In this document: piece after piece, positions 38,401-51,611 of the stretch
How the letters are laid out: every line of letters starts with the position of its first letter
Position numbering within the stretch: the first letter of the stretch is position 1
DNA from: Saccharina japonica
Taxonomy: Eukaryota > Sar > Phaeophyceae > Laminariales > Laminariaceae
Length of the DNA stretch: 64,000 nucleotides
NCBI GenBank assembly: GCA_008828725.1
Contig: MEHQ01004280.1
Coordinates: 308,027 to 372,026 of the forward strand
Reading direction: 5' to 3'
Program-made: the position numbers and the translations under genes
Notes under the pieces: generated by a model
Told to the model about the DNA's origin: nothing
Seen by the model: only the letters and a program-made list of their open reading frames with translations
The model's database searches: none

Positions 38401-41400
38401 ACTACAGTATACCAGGTATATGATACACCGATTTTGCTGCTACAAACAATTCCACGAGAGTCGACAATGGACCAAAGTGCTGAAACCTTGTCGCGATAAA
38501 AGTGCAAGGCAGGTATTGCAGTGGGGAGGGAGGGGAAGAGCCTACTTTGTGACCCCAGACCTGAGTTAAGACCAAAGAGGGAGAGAGAAAATAGGGGCAA
38601 AGACAATAAATGGGATGGAGAAAAATAACAAACAAAACAAGTGTACGAAATATTCGTTGAGCGCTTAGCCCAATGGGGTTTCGTCAGGTTGCGTGTGCAT
38701 ACAGTGTTTGCTCAAAATCGTTTGCTTTGGGGTGCGGTACAGAGCTCGCCCTGCGGGGAATGCGAGACAAAATAGTTGCCCCTCCACCGTGGGTGGCATG
38801 CCGTTTCTTGTGGGTGCAACAGTTGGCGAGCTTTCTGTGTGTTGCGAGCGGTCGAACGGTGAGCTATGTCATGGCAGGAGGTCGCGTACTGTTTTTCCTG
38901 AAACAATGTGACTGATGGGGGCACTTAAACTGAACATCTTCGAAAGTACCGGCTGTGCTTCACCTGGTCGATCTGGGCTTCCTTCTGCTCCTTCCCCCAC
39001 CCTCTAAGCGTCTTCAGCTCTTCCCTCAAGGCCGCTGCTTTGGTCTGAAGCGAAAGGGCATTGAGTTGGCGCGGAGGAGGAGGAGAGAGAGACAACGCGT
39101 TGACGGCAGGGCCGATCGGCCAGGGCTCTACCGCGAAACACGATATAGATGAAAACGGCTTTGGCGGTCACAAGTTGGTCACTCTATCCATTCCGCGTGA
39201 TTCCTTCGATGTTGTTTCATCTGCTCCATTCGTTACTTGGTTTGTCCGTTCATTGGTTCATTCAAATATTTAATGACGTTTTGTCACATTTTAGGTGAGG
39301 AGGTAGATTGCTGCGAGCATGGACGGCGCAAACGTCCTATTGTGTGAAGCCTCGAGGCGGCGAGGAGCTTGCACCGTCGCTCTTGCGGAGGCTCTATAGC
39401 TCGCGTTGCCACACAATCGTATGTTTACGGCAGGCAAGGGGTTATATGCCCCTTTGGGGCCCAGGCACGGCGAAGTCCAAAACACTGAAATTTGTATAAT
39501 CGTGCTGCGTGTGTGCCGCACACCGAACAAAAGCCTTAGTACCCTACATCGGCATTTAGCTTTGACACTTCTTCCATCTGAAGTCCCTGGCAACCCAAAA
39601 AAACTTACACAGCCTCCCTTCTCGCTGGTGCAGCACACATTTCGGGATTTTCCTGCGCTTTGTTGGTTTCGCTGGCGGCACAAGCCGTGTCGATACAACT
39701 ATCTTATCTTGATACTTACCTTGACACTGTACACCTGGACACGTTACATATTCTTCTCTTCGCCCCATGACTACCCGGGTTGTTTTCTCCTTCGCTCTGT
39801 TCGGTATGATGCATCTTACATACTTCATGAATCGTTGATGACGAGCTATCGTTGACGTAAGCGGGCTACTCCAAATTAAACGCATTTTCCCTCATGGAAC
39901 CTCCCCCGTATACGCCTGCGTTCCCTGCGCGGATGTGTAGGCACTATACGTCACACATGCCGTTTAACGACGAGCCATCGTATGACGTAGATATTATTTT
40001 CGAAGCCAATTAAAAGTACTATCGCTTCCTTGCATTGTTTGCCTTTTGGATTCCGTCTTGTAATTGCAGCTGGCTGTGAGAGAGGTCTGAGTTGACCAGT
40101 CAGTGCCAGAGGGAAACTTTATTGTAGACAAAAACGATACCGGTATGGATGCGTCGTCACGGTTTGTCCAGAATGCCGCGGACGGCGAGGGTATGAACAC
40201 CCCACGAATTCAGCTTGGAAAGAAAAAAATGACGATTAAAAAAATAATAAACTATGAAACGACGCCCCCTCGAGGCGTTTTCTATCTTTGATCTATGCTG
40301 TACCAGGTATGCCGTACCTTGAGATCTTCGAGACGATGCTCCCTGTCTTTCGCGAGCGATTTCTTGACCTTGGCAAACTTTTTCTCCACTGTCTGCCTCC
40401 GGTGCGCCTTCATCGCGTCCGCCTGGGTCTCAAACTCCCCCAGCTGCGTGTAGACCAATCACAGACAATGGACGCGTAGGCGGCCAATTACAGGTGTTAT
40501 ATTCATCCATGGGGCAGAACAAAAAACGTTTCTTTCGGTTCTCCGCGCAAGTGTGGCTTTAGTTTGTAGTACGAAGCGATTACCCACCACCAGAACATAA
40601 CGCAATGTTCCGTTCGTTGAGTTCGGCCTTAGTTTATATCCACAGCTGATTCACCCCCGCCGTAAACAGAACATTCGATGCATCGCACGCGGTCATGCAT
40701 GAAACGATGAGAGGCCACTACACAGGCTAGTGTTCGGTTAATCGGGTCCGTTTGTATGTTAAATCCTGCGCTGCGTGAAAAAAGTTCGTACGAAATATCA
40801 CGCATTCTTCTTCTCCGTTTTGCTTCCGATTGCCGCGGGGAATACAATAGGGTGGGAGTTTGTTTTTTTTTTCGATGCAGTCGGCGGCGTTAAGTTTCCG
40901 TAAAATGCTGCCCCGAGGAATACCCGGTGTGATTTGCACTATCGCGGAATGCTACCCCCAAAATGTCCGACGCGCTTTGCATCAAACTAGACTCCAACCA
41001 ATAGGCATACTCAGACAGGAACTGTTGAAGGAGACATGGGGCGCCCAGAGCATGGTCTGATCACTCTGCCTCAGAAAGGAGTACAATCGGTGCGCCCAAA
41101 TATCCACACAGGCAGTGCCACCCGCACGACCCGTACATGAACTCTCATCGGAGTATTGTTTACTTCATTCACTAGGAGCGTGTGGCCGTCGGATAGGTTG
41201 ACGCTGCACACGCGACACACCGCTATAATAGGCATATACGACGAATGAGACCCAAATCCCAAAAACAGCGATGATGGTGCCTATAAACAGATGTCCAAAT
41301 ATCGCGTTTGATTCCAGTTCAACGGGACAACCACATGTTAAAATGGCACGTTCGTTTCCACTTCTGCGAGATAACTGTATTTACATGTTTAATCGCAGGT

Positions 41401-44400
41401 GTTCGCAACATTTTCCTTTGCTTCTGCGAAATAATCGTCTACACATATTCCACTCGCAGGTGTTCGAAACCTGTGCCCCCCTCCGCTTCTGCGGGTTAGT
41501 TGTAAACTGCAAATACATTTCTTACCTCCTTCTTCTTCTTGAGCTCCTCGGCCATCTTGACGGCCATCCCGTTGTACTTCCTCTTCCCCTGCCCGATCGA
41601 GGTAACGACGGCGCAGAAACGTGATATTTTCTTAGCATCCTCCAAATAGTGATGTCTGTTACCTGGTATGTTCTTAGGGCCCGTTTTAACGAGTACGAAA
41701 TAAATTCAATTTGGAAAAAATAAAATTCAAATACGCTTTTAGTTGGTCAACACACGCACCAGCATCAAAGATTAGGATCTTGGGGTCTAATCAATTTGAA
41801 TTGGACGAAAAAACCAAGAAGGTCCCAGGACCTTCTTTTCCAAAGAATTCAAATCAAATTGAGGAGTTGGCCCGACTTGGACCGGCATGTCCACGGTGGG
41901 CAAACGCCCCCGGTACAATCTGGTCATTTCTTGGTGGCATCGATGACCACGACCGAGGCGACAACACGTGAACCACAACCCGAGGCCACCGGGACAACAG
42001 CCGCGCCCACGCCTATAGACAACAGCACAGCGTACCCCGGCGGTGGCGCCTCAAAACCAATCATGGCGGTCGCAATCCCAACTTTTCAACCAGCTCGATG
42101 CTCCAACCCGATCAAAAACCGAGCGATCGACCCAAAAACAGCATGATACGCTCAAGACTTCGATAACACAATCGCCGCCCCAGTCTCGCCCGTGGCGCTC
42201 CAGGGATCCTTACGCCCACCCAGGAGACCCTGAGAGCGATAGCTTCCTAGCCTGGGCGGTCAAAAGCAAAAGCATGCTGGCGGCGGCGCGCACGCATCGA
42301 CGCATGCCTTCCCTCTCGTCTCCTCTCGTCGATTTTTTTCACCTGGGCGCTGTGACGCATGCTGCGTTTTTTCGATTTCATAAATATTTGAACGGGCAAT
42401 TCACTATTGCCCATAGGACGCAAACCAGTTTTTTTTTGCGAAATCACATTCAAATAGGATTTTATTTTCCAAATTGAATTTTTGCTGTCTTCGTTAAGAT
42501 GGGCCCTTATCGGGTCCTTTCCTATTCTTGGGACCTATATTTGTATATCGAAACTTTCGATACGATGTCCCAACACTTGCAACCATCGGACAGATCATGA
42601 TCTAGCTCGTCTGGATTCTAACCTGCCGTTGTCTGCAGGATCTGTACGGTACAAATCCCACCCAGGAAACATGCGCTACAGTAGATCATGCAGATTATTC
42701 GGGTAGAGCGGACAGTTAACTACAGGTCCGCGTCACTCTATTACGGGGGGCCATAGTAAACACTAGTAATACTAGTAAATAGGACCTACGGTATACACTA
42801 AAACCTATATAGTTACCTTTTTTTACTCACAATATTTAGGGTCGTTCTTATCGAGCAACTTTTTTCCAAAATTTCCAAATAATTTTTCCAAAAAAAACAG
42901 GAAAATCAAGAAAAAACAGGATTTATTTCGAAATTTGGAATTTTTACAGAGGGCAAAATATTTGGAAGGCTTCGCATTCCAAGATTTGGAAATTATTTTT
43001 GGAAAATATGGAAGTTCTAAAAATTGCGCGAAAAATTTATTTGGAAATTTTGGGAAAAAGTTGCTCGATAAGAACGACCCTTAGTCCTATTTATTATGGC
43101 TTCCCGTAATAACAATATTCAGGGCGTATCAGGCATTCTTGCTTGAGAAGGCACCATGTTGGCTGTATATCCTTACCTCTTTGCTTTCGGAGGCATCTTT
43201 CACCAGTCGCCTGGCCAGCCGCACGCGGAATTCGATGTCCTCTTTTTCCAGCGCTTGTCGTTGCCTGGCCAGTTACAGTTACGTTGCCGTTGAAAGTTAC
43301 CGCTGGAAATTACCGTTGGCAGTTTGAAATTCACCTTTGAACATTACCTTCGAAACATCCCGTAGAAATTTACGGTTGAAAAACTGTCGCACACAAAAAA
43401 CAACACCTCGTGTCACCGGACTGTTCCGTGGACCTGCTGCATATTCCAAGGGGATCGTGGCCCAGGGCTGGGAATTCAATGTCTTGAACTATCAGGCACC
43501 AGGGATGTTTTTCACAAGCATCGCCCCGTGTCGCGACATGATGTTCGTCAGCAGCATCAGTTCATGGTCTCACCGCTCTTCTTGCTGCCTCTCCAAGATG
43601 ATGTCATGCTTGATCAGGGTGGCCTTGCGCTCGCACATCCATCCAACCTACGAGTACGCGACGACAACACGATGCGTGAGTTAAAATATCGGTGCGCGCG
43701 TCAGAAACAACTTATAACCCATGTCATTTCAATACACAAAAACGTACGAGTAGACGTTTCCAACTCAGATTCCGAGTGACGATTCCCATAATCTTGCGCG
43801 AAAAAGTAAGAAAAACAAAACATTTGGAAGACTTCGTACCGAGTCCCCCTGTTGAACCAAAATAGGGATTTGTGTGTTAAAAGTTTGTCACGACTAAACC
43901 GCTTGCCAAAAAAACAGGCCTAACACACGCGTTTGATCAGCCCCTGATCGAAGCTACAGCGGCAATATCGTGCAGCAGCAGCTGCCAACGTAAACTAAAC
44001 GCGCCCGTACAGCAGCAGGAGTAGCCATAGCAGCAGCCGCAGTGGTCGTAGCAGCAGTCTCAGTAGCAGTAGCGTAACTTCGAGAGAGGGCGACCTGGCA
44101 TCATTTCCCCCCTTTACTGCAGTGGGCGACAACCCAGTCTTTTTCTCCTTAGAACACCTGAACACTCTTACCTTTGGCGGAACGCACACCCTTCGCCTTC
44201 CGTTTTGGCCAAGGCACGAACACCTGTGTTTCGGGTTGAAGGAGGGGTGGGGTGTCACTCTAAACGTTGCGAACGTAGGAAGGGGGAGCGCGGAGAAAGA
44301 GGTTGCTCTAAACATAGCGAACGTGTCTGGCCAATGAAAAAGGCAGAGGGGGCAGGAGATGGGGGAAACTTACTCTATGCATTGCGCAAAAAACAACATA

Positions 44401-47400
44401 GCGCACCTGTCTCGCTGAATTAAAAGGGAGGGGGTACTGAAAAAAGGGTTATTTCCGCTACGGGAACGCGTCTAGATTATACTGATACCAAAACCCTCTG
44501 CTCGGGGTGTACCGTAATGCTACGGTAGACAGTGGTAGTTGGACTCGAAGAACCTTTGTAGTTTTGTTTGAAGTAGGGTAATAAAGTTCTAACAGCACAT
44601 CCAGGAACGCCGAACACTCTGGAAACTCACAGACTCCTTCTGGGCTACGTATACCTGCGCTATTTTTCTCTATAGCTTCCTACAGGCTTTCTACCTTGGA
44701 GTACGTTTTGCGTGTTCGGCGTTCTGATAGCCGGTGTCACGAGGTCACGGTTTCACGGAGAGGGTAAGCGATCGCTGGGCAGGCCGCACGAACCACGCGA
44801 AGCAGCAGGTGCGACGTCTATCCTCATGGCGTATCGCGTTCTTCAGCCGTACCATAAACTGAAACCACCTGGGGGCACTCCCACGGAAGAATTACCCGGG
44901 GCACTCCCACGGAAGCAAAGCAGCGACCCAGCTTCTAAGGCACCCACTCTTTATTTCAATAAATAAACCCACGCCTTTTAACCAACGCTCTTCACCAGTC
45001 ATGGCTCGACCCGCATGACCCGACCCGCGGGTTGAATCAGGAGGTATTCAAACACGCATGGGTCGGGTTGGGGAAGGACAGTTGCCAAATATCATGGGTC
45101 GAGTCAAGCCGGGTCGGGTCAAGTCAACGAGACCCGATCCGACAATAGCCGCGAGGTTTTGTCCGGCCGGTGAACAGCCCTGCTTTTAACCGCTTTCCCA
45201 GGTCTACCTCCAGTCACAGTCGGTATATTATTGTTATCCGCTAAGCATGGGGTTAGTTGGAAACTTGAACGGGTTGGCAGAAGAAGAATAAATCACAAAA
45301 ACCGAACCGCAAATAAAAACACACAGCTAATACGAGTATAAGGAGGATGAAAAACATTAAGCTTGCCTCCGAAACATCTGGGTCTTTGTCCTCAGTATCC
45401 GTCCAGTGGGATCTCTGTAGTTTAGAAGCACGTTGTCCACTTCGGCTCTTGCGTACCCGAACGACGTAACGGAGCCCCTCGGGCCTGAAGGGCCGTCTTC
45501 CCACGCCTGACGGAAAACAAAAACGGAACCCGACGATCGACGATACGACCACATTAGTATTCAGAAAGCCCGAAAATAGACGAAACCCGGCGACCAGCGA
45601 CACACGCGATTCGACCACGGACTCACTTATAGCTTCGTATGTTCGGGTCTACAGGGGTTTCTCCCCAAGCTTGAAAAAACGAAGCCCGACGACCGGCGAT
45701 AGAACTCGTTCAGAAAAGCCTGATAAATTATGAAAGCCCGACGGTCGACGATAAAACGTACCTGGTATATTCAGAAAGCCTGCAAAAAACTGTAACCCGA
45801 CGGCTGGCGTTTAACACGATATTTGATCAAGGGTTGAAGCTTTCAAGCCTCGGGCCTGCAAGGCCTTCTTCCCAAGCCTCAAAAATAAATGAAACCCGGC
45901 GCTCGACCACAATTCGCGTCCAGAAAGCATAGCATTATGAAACCGGTCGCACGACGATAGCATATATCCGCAAAGCCTGATACAACATAAAGCCCAATGA
46001 TTGACGGCAGAACACCGGCGATCGACATTAAAACCTGTTCAAAACGCCTGGCCCAGAACGAAACCCGACGATTGTCTATAAACACGATTTTATAGAGTAC
46101 TAACGTGGCTTCCTATCCTCGTGCAAGGCCTTCTCCCCACGCCTGGCGTAAAAACCGCAGCCATACTATGGACGATTGAACAGACACAAAAAGCCTGATA
46201 ATATATAAAACCCGACGATCGACGGTAAGACATACCCATAACGCCCAATAAAAAAATGAATCCTGACGATTGGCGACATACACGATTTTGCCGAAGGACT
46301 ATATATAGCCTCGTATTCTTAGGCCTCCCGTGCCTGATGAACATCGAAACCAGACAATTCGCGCCGAAACTCGCATTCCGATCCACGGTTCGAAACACCA
46401 TTCAACCACTTTCATAAGGTATATAAACAACATATTTGAGCGGTCATGCAGGAGGACGTAAATCTAGTCCCTGGTCTGAAGTCGTTGTTTTTTACTGCTG
46501 CGTCGGAATGGTAAACATGGCCTTATCGCCAACCGTTGGTGGTAAGAACGGTGTATTTCACGTTCCGCGTGGGAAAAACACTGGCCGCTTAACACTTGCC
46601 TACATGTCCGATCTGCAGGGTTCCGTTAAGTTATGGTTTTCGAATACACCGGCTCGTATATACATACAACACGTAAAAACAACTCTTCCACCACTTTAGG
46701 GGATTAAACATGCCTGTTAATATATTTGAGCGATATAGGTGTGCACGAGCTTCGTCGCAAAGCTTTCCGTTGATGGAAAATGCAAAACACGCCAATGGAA
46801 ACCTCGCTGCCGCGCATTGACAAGCATCAAAGCCAAAACCCTCACCCGTTCTAGAGCCGGGAGTAACGTGTCCCAAAACCGCTCATAGACCAGAGCGTAG
46901 AAGTGATCGTCAGTGTTATTTCCGAGCTGAACACCTGCTTGAAAGCACGAGGGGTCGCCCAGACCGCGTGTCTCGACCTGGTTGCGGCAACAGCCGTCGG
47001 AATAAGCCAAGGCCGGAAGAAGGTTAGGTCGAAATAACGCTAGGTCGGAACAAGGCTAGGTCGGAAAGGCTAGCTTGAAGGCTGGCTTACCAACGAAGGA
47101 TTACGATAAGAACCCGAGTCGTCACTTAGCCTGACCAATGTGAGCTTTGAGTCATTTCAGTTGACGCGTAACGTACATGGGGGCATGTCACAGCATAAAT
47201 ACAGAAGCAGCCTCCATACCTGAGCTTGCGAACATAACGTAGGTACACAGTGTAAACTTCCACAAGTGGGAACTGTATTGGGCATGGTTTACATGACCCC
47301 GTGAGGGGTGCCTTGTGTAAACGATATTTGCCGTCAGTTGAAGACCCGATACTACTACTCAGAGCCGAAATTGATGGGTTTCTCTGGCGAAACTGGTTTG

Positions 47401-50400
47401 GCGATTGGCCTTCACCGTAACACTCTGTTCGGAAAGGGATGGGACTTTGATTATAGTCGGTAGATACCTCAGTCCATAGGGTTATGTGCCGGGCTTACCA
47501 TAGCAATGCTGGTAAACGCCCCCCGGAGCGCCGCGATAGTGCAAGCGTACAAATACGACCCGGGGCGTATACTACTTGGATGCCGCGTTTTTCGCATTTT
47601 TTTTAAATAGGGGGCGTTTACTCCGGATTATGCCCGTTTTCGCTGAAAATAGGGCCCTGGGGGGCGTTTACTAGCATTATTACGGTAGCTTGCACGTTTT
47701 TTCAATGTTTTGCTGTTGGGTTTGGTATATAGCTCCTTAATACTACAATCAAGTGATTATTCTAACCTCGGAATATTGAGGTGCTATCGCTGCTGTGCCA
47801 CCAGTCATTGTCGGACAACACTTGTTTATTTCCTTGACACCACATTTTGTTTTTGTTCAAGTACCTGGTTGAGGATGTCCTGCACCGCCATGACGATTGT
47901 GTGCTGCCTGGCCATGACGCGGTCGTGCAGCCGGCGGGAGCACCACGTCCGAACGCGGTCGCACCCTGCCTGGATCACCTCCGCGGGCGGATACACCTGC
48001 CGTCGCCAGGGAAGGAAACAAAAAACAGGACACACTAAAATAGGGTAGCTCTCGGTAGGAACTCGCGCTGTTGGATGCTCTGTAACTGTCGTCAACCATC
48101 GTGAACTGCTGCGTGCGCCCGTGGAAGGTACAGAAAAATTAACGAAGTTTTTTTCGGACGGCGCGGATGTCTGGCTTTACCCGAATTTTTACCTACAAAC
48201 TTATTACATTTTCAGATTTCTTTTTAGATTCGAAATATTTGAATATGAATATTTCCACAAAAAAAATCTGAATGTAAGGTATGCCCTGTCTCCTACCTGG
48301 TATAGTTTAAGCGGCCGATAATGTTTGCAACACGTATTCGCGAGCAACAATACAACGTTGGTTGAAACTACTTGTCAGCGGTCAGCGCAGAGCACATACA
48401 CAGCATGTGAAAAACATGGTCGGCCGCTCTGTCTTCGATTTCTATTTAGGGGAGACTTGGTGCCTGCAGCAGTCAAATCTCTTGTGTGGCACAAGCCCTG
48501 TGGGGAACAAGCACTATTTCAACCTTCGTTCGGTGAAACACCGAGGTGTTGGAAAGTTTGTTCGCGGCAGGTTTTGTGCCAGCGACCCCTTATGGCAGGG
48601 TGATCGCACGTTTGGGATGCGTGTCGTGGGAATACCCGAGAGGTTTTAACAAAAGACATGCAATGCGTTCGAACATGATTGCGTTGCCAATGGATACTAT
48701 TGTACGCCGCCCCTGAAAGTCTGACTTCTCACCATATCGTTACGTTCGAGCATGAGTCTTTCCAGCCCTTCCAGTTCATGAAAATTCATCGGTAACCCTG
48801 GTACAGCAACAAGAGCCAGAAAACATAAAAATGTGAAAATATATAACTTATGATGGCAACACAAGCCCGCCTCTCCACAGCTGTGTTGCCCGAGCATAGT
48901 TTCCACGACCGCGCCGAACACAGCCTTGTTATCACTCTGCTCTCGTTTCAACCCCCCAACTAATTCGGACAAAAACTGTACGGCATACAGAGGGCGACGG
49001 CACCACTTCAGAAGCTGTCATTTCACGCTGTGCTCAAATTCTTACGGGAGGCAGGATGTATCTACGTACGCTGAAATTAAGGATAAAACAACGTTTGTTG
49101 CGCAACGTGCGAGAGTCGAGCCAAGCTTTCGAACATAAAATTTTTTCTTGCGAGCTATCGCGTATTGTACTCGGCAGGTATTGGAGTCTCGTGCTACGGC
49201 AGGTATTGGGGTGACACGTTTCCGCCAACGCAAAACTCACTGGAATCACAAGTAAATAGGACCTACGGTACGCATTAAAGCCTATCTACCAGTATCGCGT
49301 GTTTTCGACTGTCTTGAAATGTGGCTTATATTTATGGTCTTGAGGATGTGGCTTATATTTGGAGTCAGACTGGTATTTCCCTCCTTTTACGAACACTAGT
49401 GGGTCATACTTACCATGGGCCCCCGTAATAGTATGCTCCTCACCCATTGTATCAACCATTGCATAACCATTGTATCAACCATTGTATCAACCACTGTACC
49501 AACCGTTACACCCTAGGAGCTATCCAATACACTTGCTATTTGGATGTACGAGGTATTCGTTTTAGCATTATCCGTTAGGTACCTAACCCATGGGATTGTG
49601 TATGGGGCTTAGCTTTTAATTGCTCTCAAAATCGGTCGATGGAGCTCCTGTACTATATTCAAGGTGATCAAGATAATCAAGATAATCAAGATAATCAAGA
49701 TAATCAAGATGATCAAGATACTCAAGAATATCAAGATACCCGAGATTATCAATATAACCAAGATAATCAAGATAAGACAACCAAGTCACCACCCTCAGAA
49801 GGCAAATAGGTGCCACCCCTATTAATACCTCGGGGGGGGCATAGTAAATAGGACCAAATATTGTTACTACAAATAGGGAAATAGGTAGTTTTTTTGGTGT
49901 ACCGTAGGTCCTATTTACTAGTATTACTAGTGTTTACTATGGTCTCCTGTAATAGAAGGCAAGCACGGGTCAGGGGGTAGAACCCTAACATTCGGAGTTT
50001 CCTCCCTTTCGGAGCTCTACTGTATATATGTATATCACCCCAACAACCAACAACCGATTTCGAGAGCCAGTGCAGGATACAAAACCCGCCTGCTCTCACT
50101 TCGCTGCCGTAATCCCTTTGGGACCCCTTCTAAGGTATACACTACCCCTTTTTCGAAATATAACACCCCTTTGAAGGGATATAAGACCCTTTTGAAGGGA
50201 CATAATACCCCTTTTAAGGAATGTAACACCCCCTTTAAGGGAGATGAGAGATAGAAGGGATATACGGAATACACGGGATATACGGGATATACGGGATATA
50301 AGACCCCTTTGAAGGGATATAAGACCACATAATACCCCCTTTAAGGGATACAAGGGATACAAGGGATACAAGGGATGTAAGGGATATAAGACCCCTTTGA

Positions 50401-51523
50401 AGGGATATAAGACCCCTTTGAAGAGGTATAAGACCCCTTTTAAGGGACACAATACCCCCTTTAAGGGATAGAAGGGATATATAGCGACCAAAGCAATGAC
50501 AGTTTTTTGTGTTAGCAACCGTCTACGAGCAGCGTGAGTGTTTAGCAGTACGGGTATATAGCATCACGTAGCCCCCGTGCCGTGCGACGCTATGCATTGC
50601 GACCATTGTAGCTCGTACACCAAATTGTATCCTCTCCCAATCGCGCAGTGACCGTTACTACTGCTGTAACCGTCAATCTGAATCGTCAATTTTCCTCTCG
50701 GAAGTCCCGAGAGGATTAAACGAAGGGCATTGTAAAATACACAATGGGTCCACAAAGACATTGGCAAGCTCCGCTTCAGGAGAAGCCCGTCAGCGATACA
50801 TGTTCATTGGTTGGGCTCGAGAATGCTACCCCTATGGCACCATGCGTCAAAGGTCGTACTATTAACAGGTTACTGCCATATTTCCGCTGCTTATCGTACT
50901 ATTAACATGTACCAGTGCGATTTTGCGAGCGGTTTTGAGGTTGCGTTTTTTGTGTGGGCTGCGTACTTTTTTTCATTCGTATTTTACTTTTGTCAGCCTG
51001 AAGGAGCACACGGTGCTCTTCTTGTGTCTTGCCTGCAATAAAGTTGTGGTCGAGCCACAAGACCTTGAGAGTTTTGAGGCTGCAGATGCTGTCGGGCAGT
51101 TGGGTGAGCCTGTTGGAGGCTAGGTGGAGCGACGTTATGGACCTGCAACAAGCAGTGCACAGCAAACACATTATGTACGACACAAATTATCAATCGCTGT
51201 TTTGTTCTACTGGTATGGGCCTGCAACAAACGGTGCCTAGGGACTAAGTGAAGTACGACAAAATGATCAAACGCTGTTTTTTTTACAAGTCACAAACGCT
51301 TAGGCGGCGAGTACAGCAGAGACGTAATTATGTGCTGGTGATTCCAAGAATTCCCTCGGAACGTCAGGGCAAGAATATACATGCGAATCTTTGGTGCTCA
51401 CACCACGAGTTTGAAAATATTCCACACACCGAACATATCATGATCTGCCTATCTATCTATCTATCATCTATCTACCTATCTATCTATCTATCTAACTACC
51501 TATCTATCTATCTATCTAACTAC

Positions 51524-51562
<39 letters not shown>

Positions 51563-51567
51563 CCTAC

Positions 51568-51611
<44 letters not shown>

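Noticed and set aside
44621-44656. Possible exon VYVAQKES between exons 13 and 14
   Set aside because: It has acceptor GCGCAG and donor GTGAGT but enters in phase 0, while exon 13 leaves in phase 2; the phase 2 reading hits TAG. Exon 14 fits without it.
49616-50518. Repetitive open frames ([21 protein letters not shown])
   Set aside because: They are direct translations of the 9-bp and 10-30-bp tandem repeats, without start context or flanking exons.
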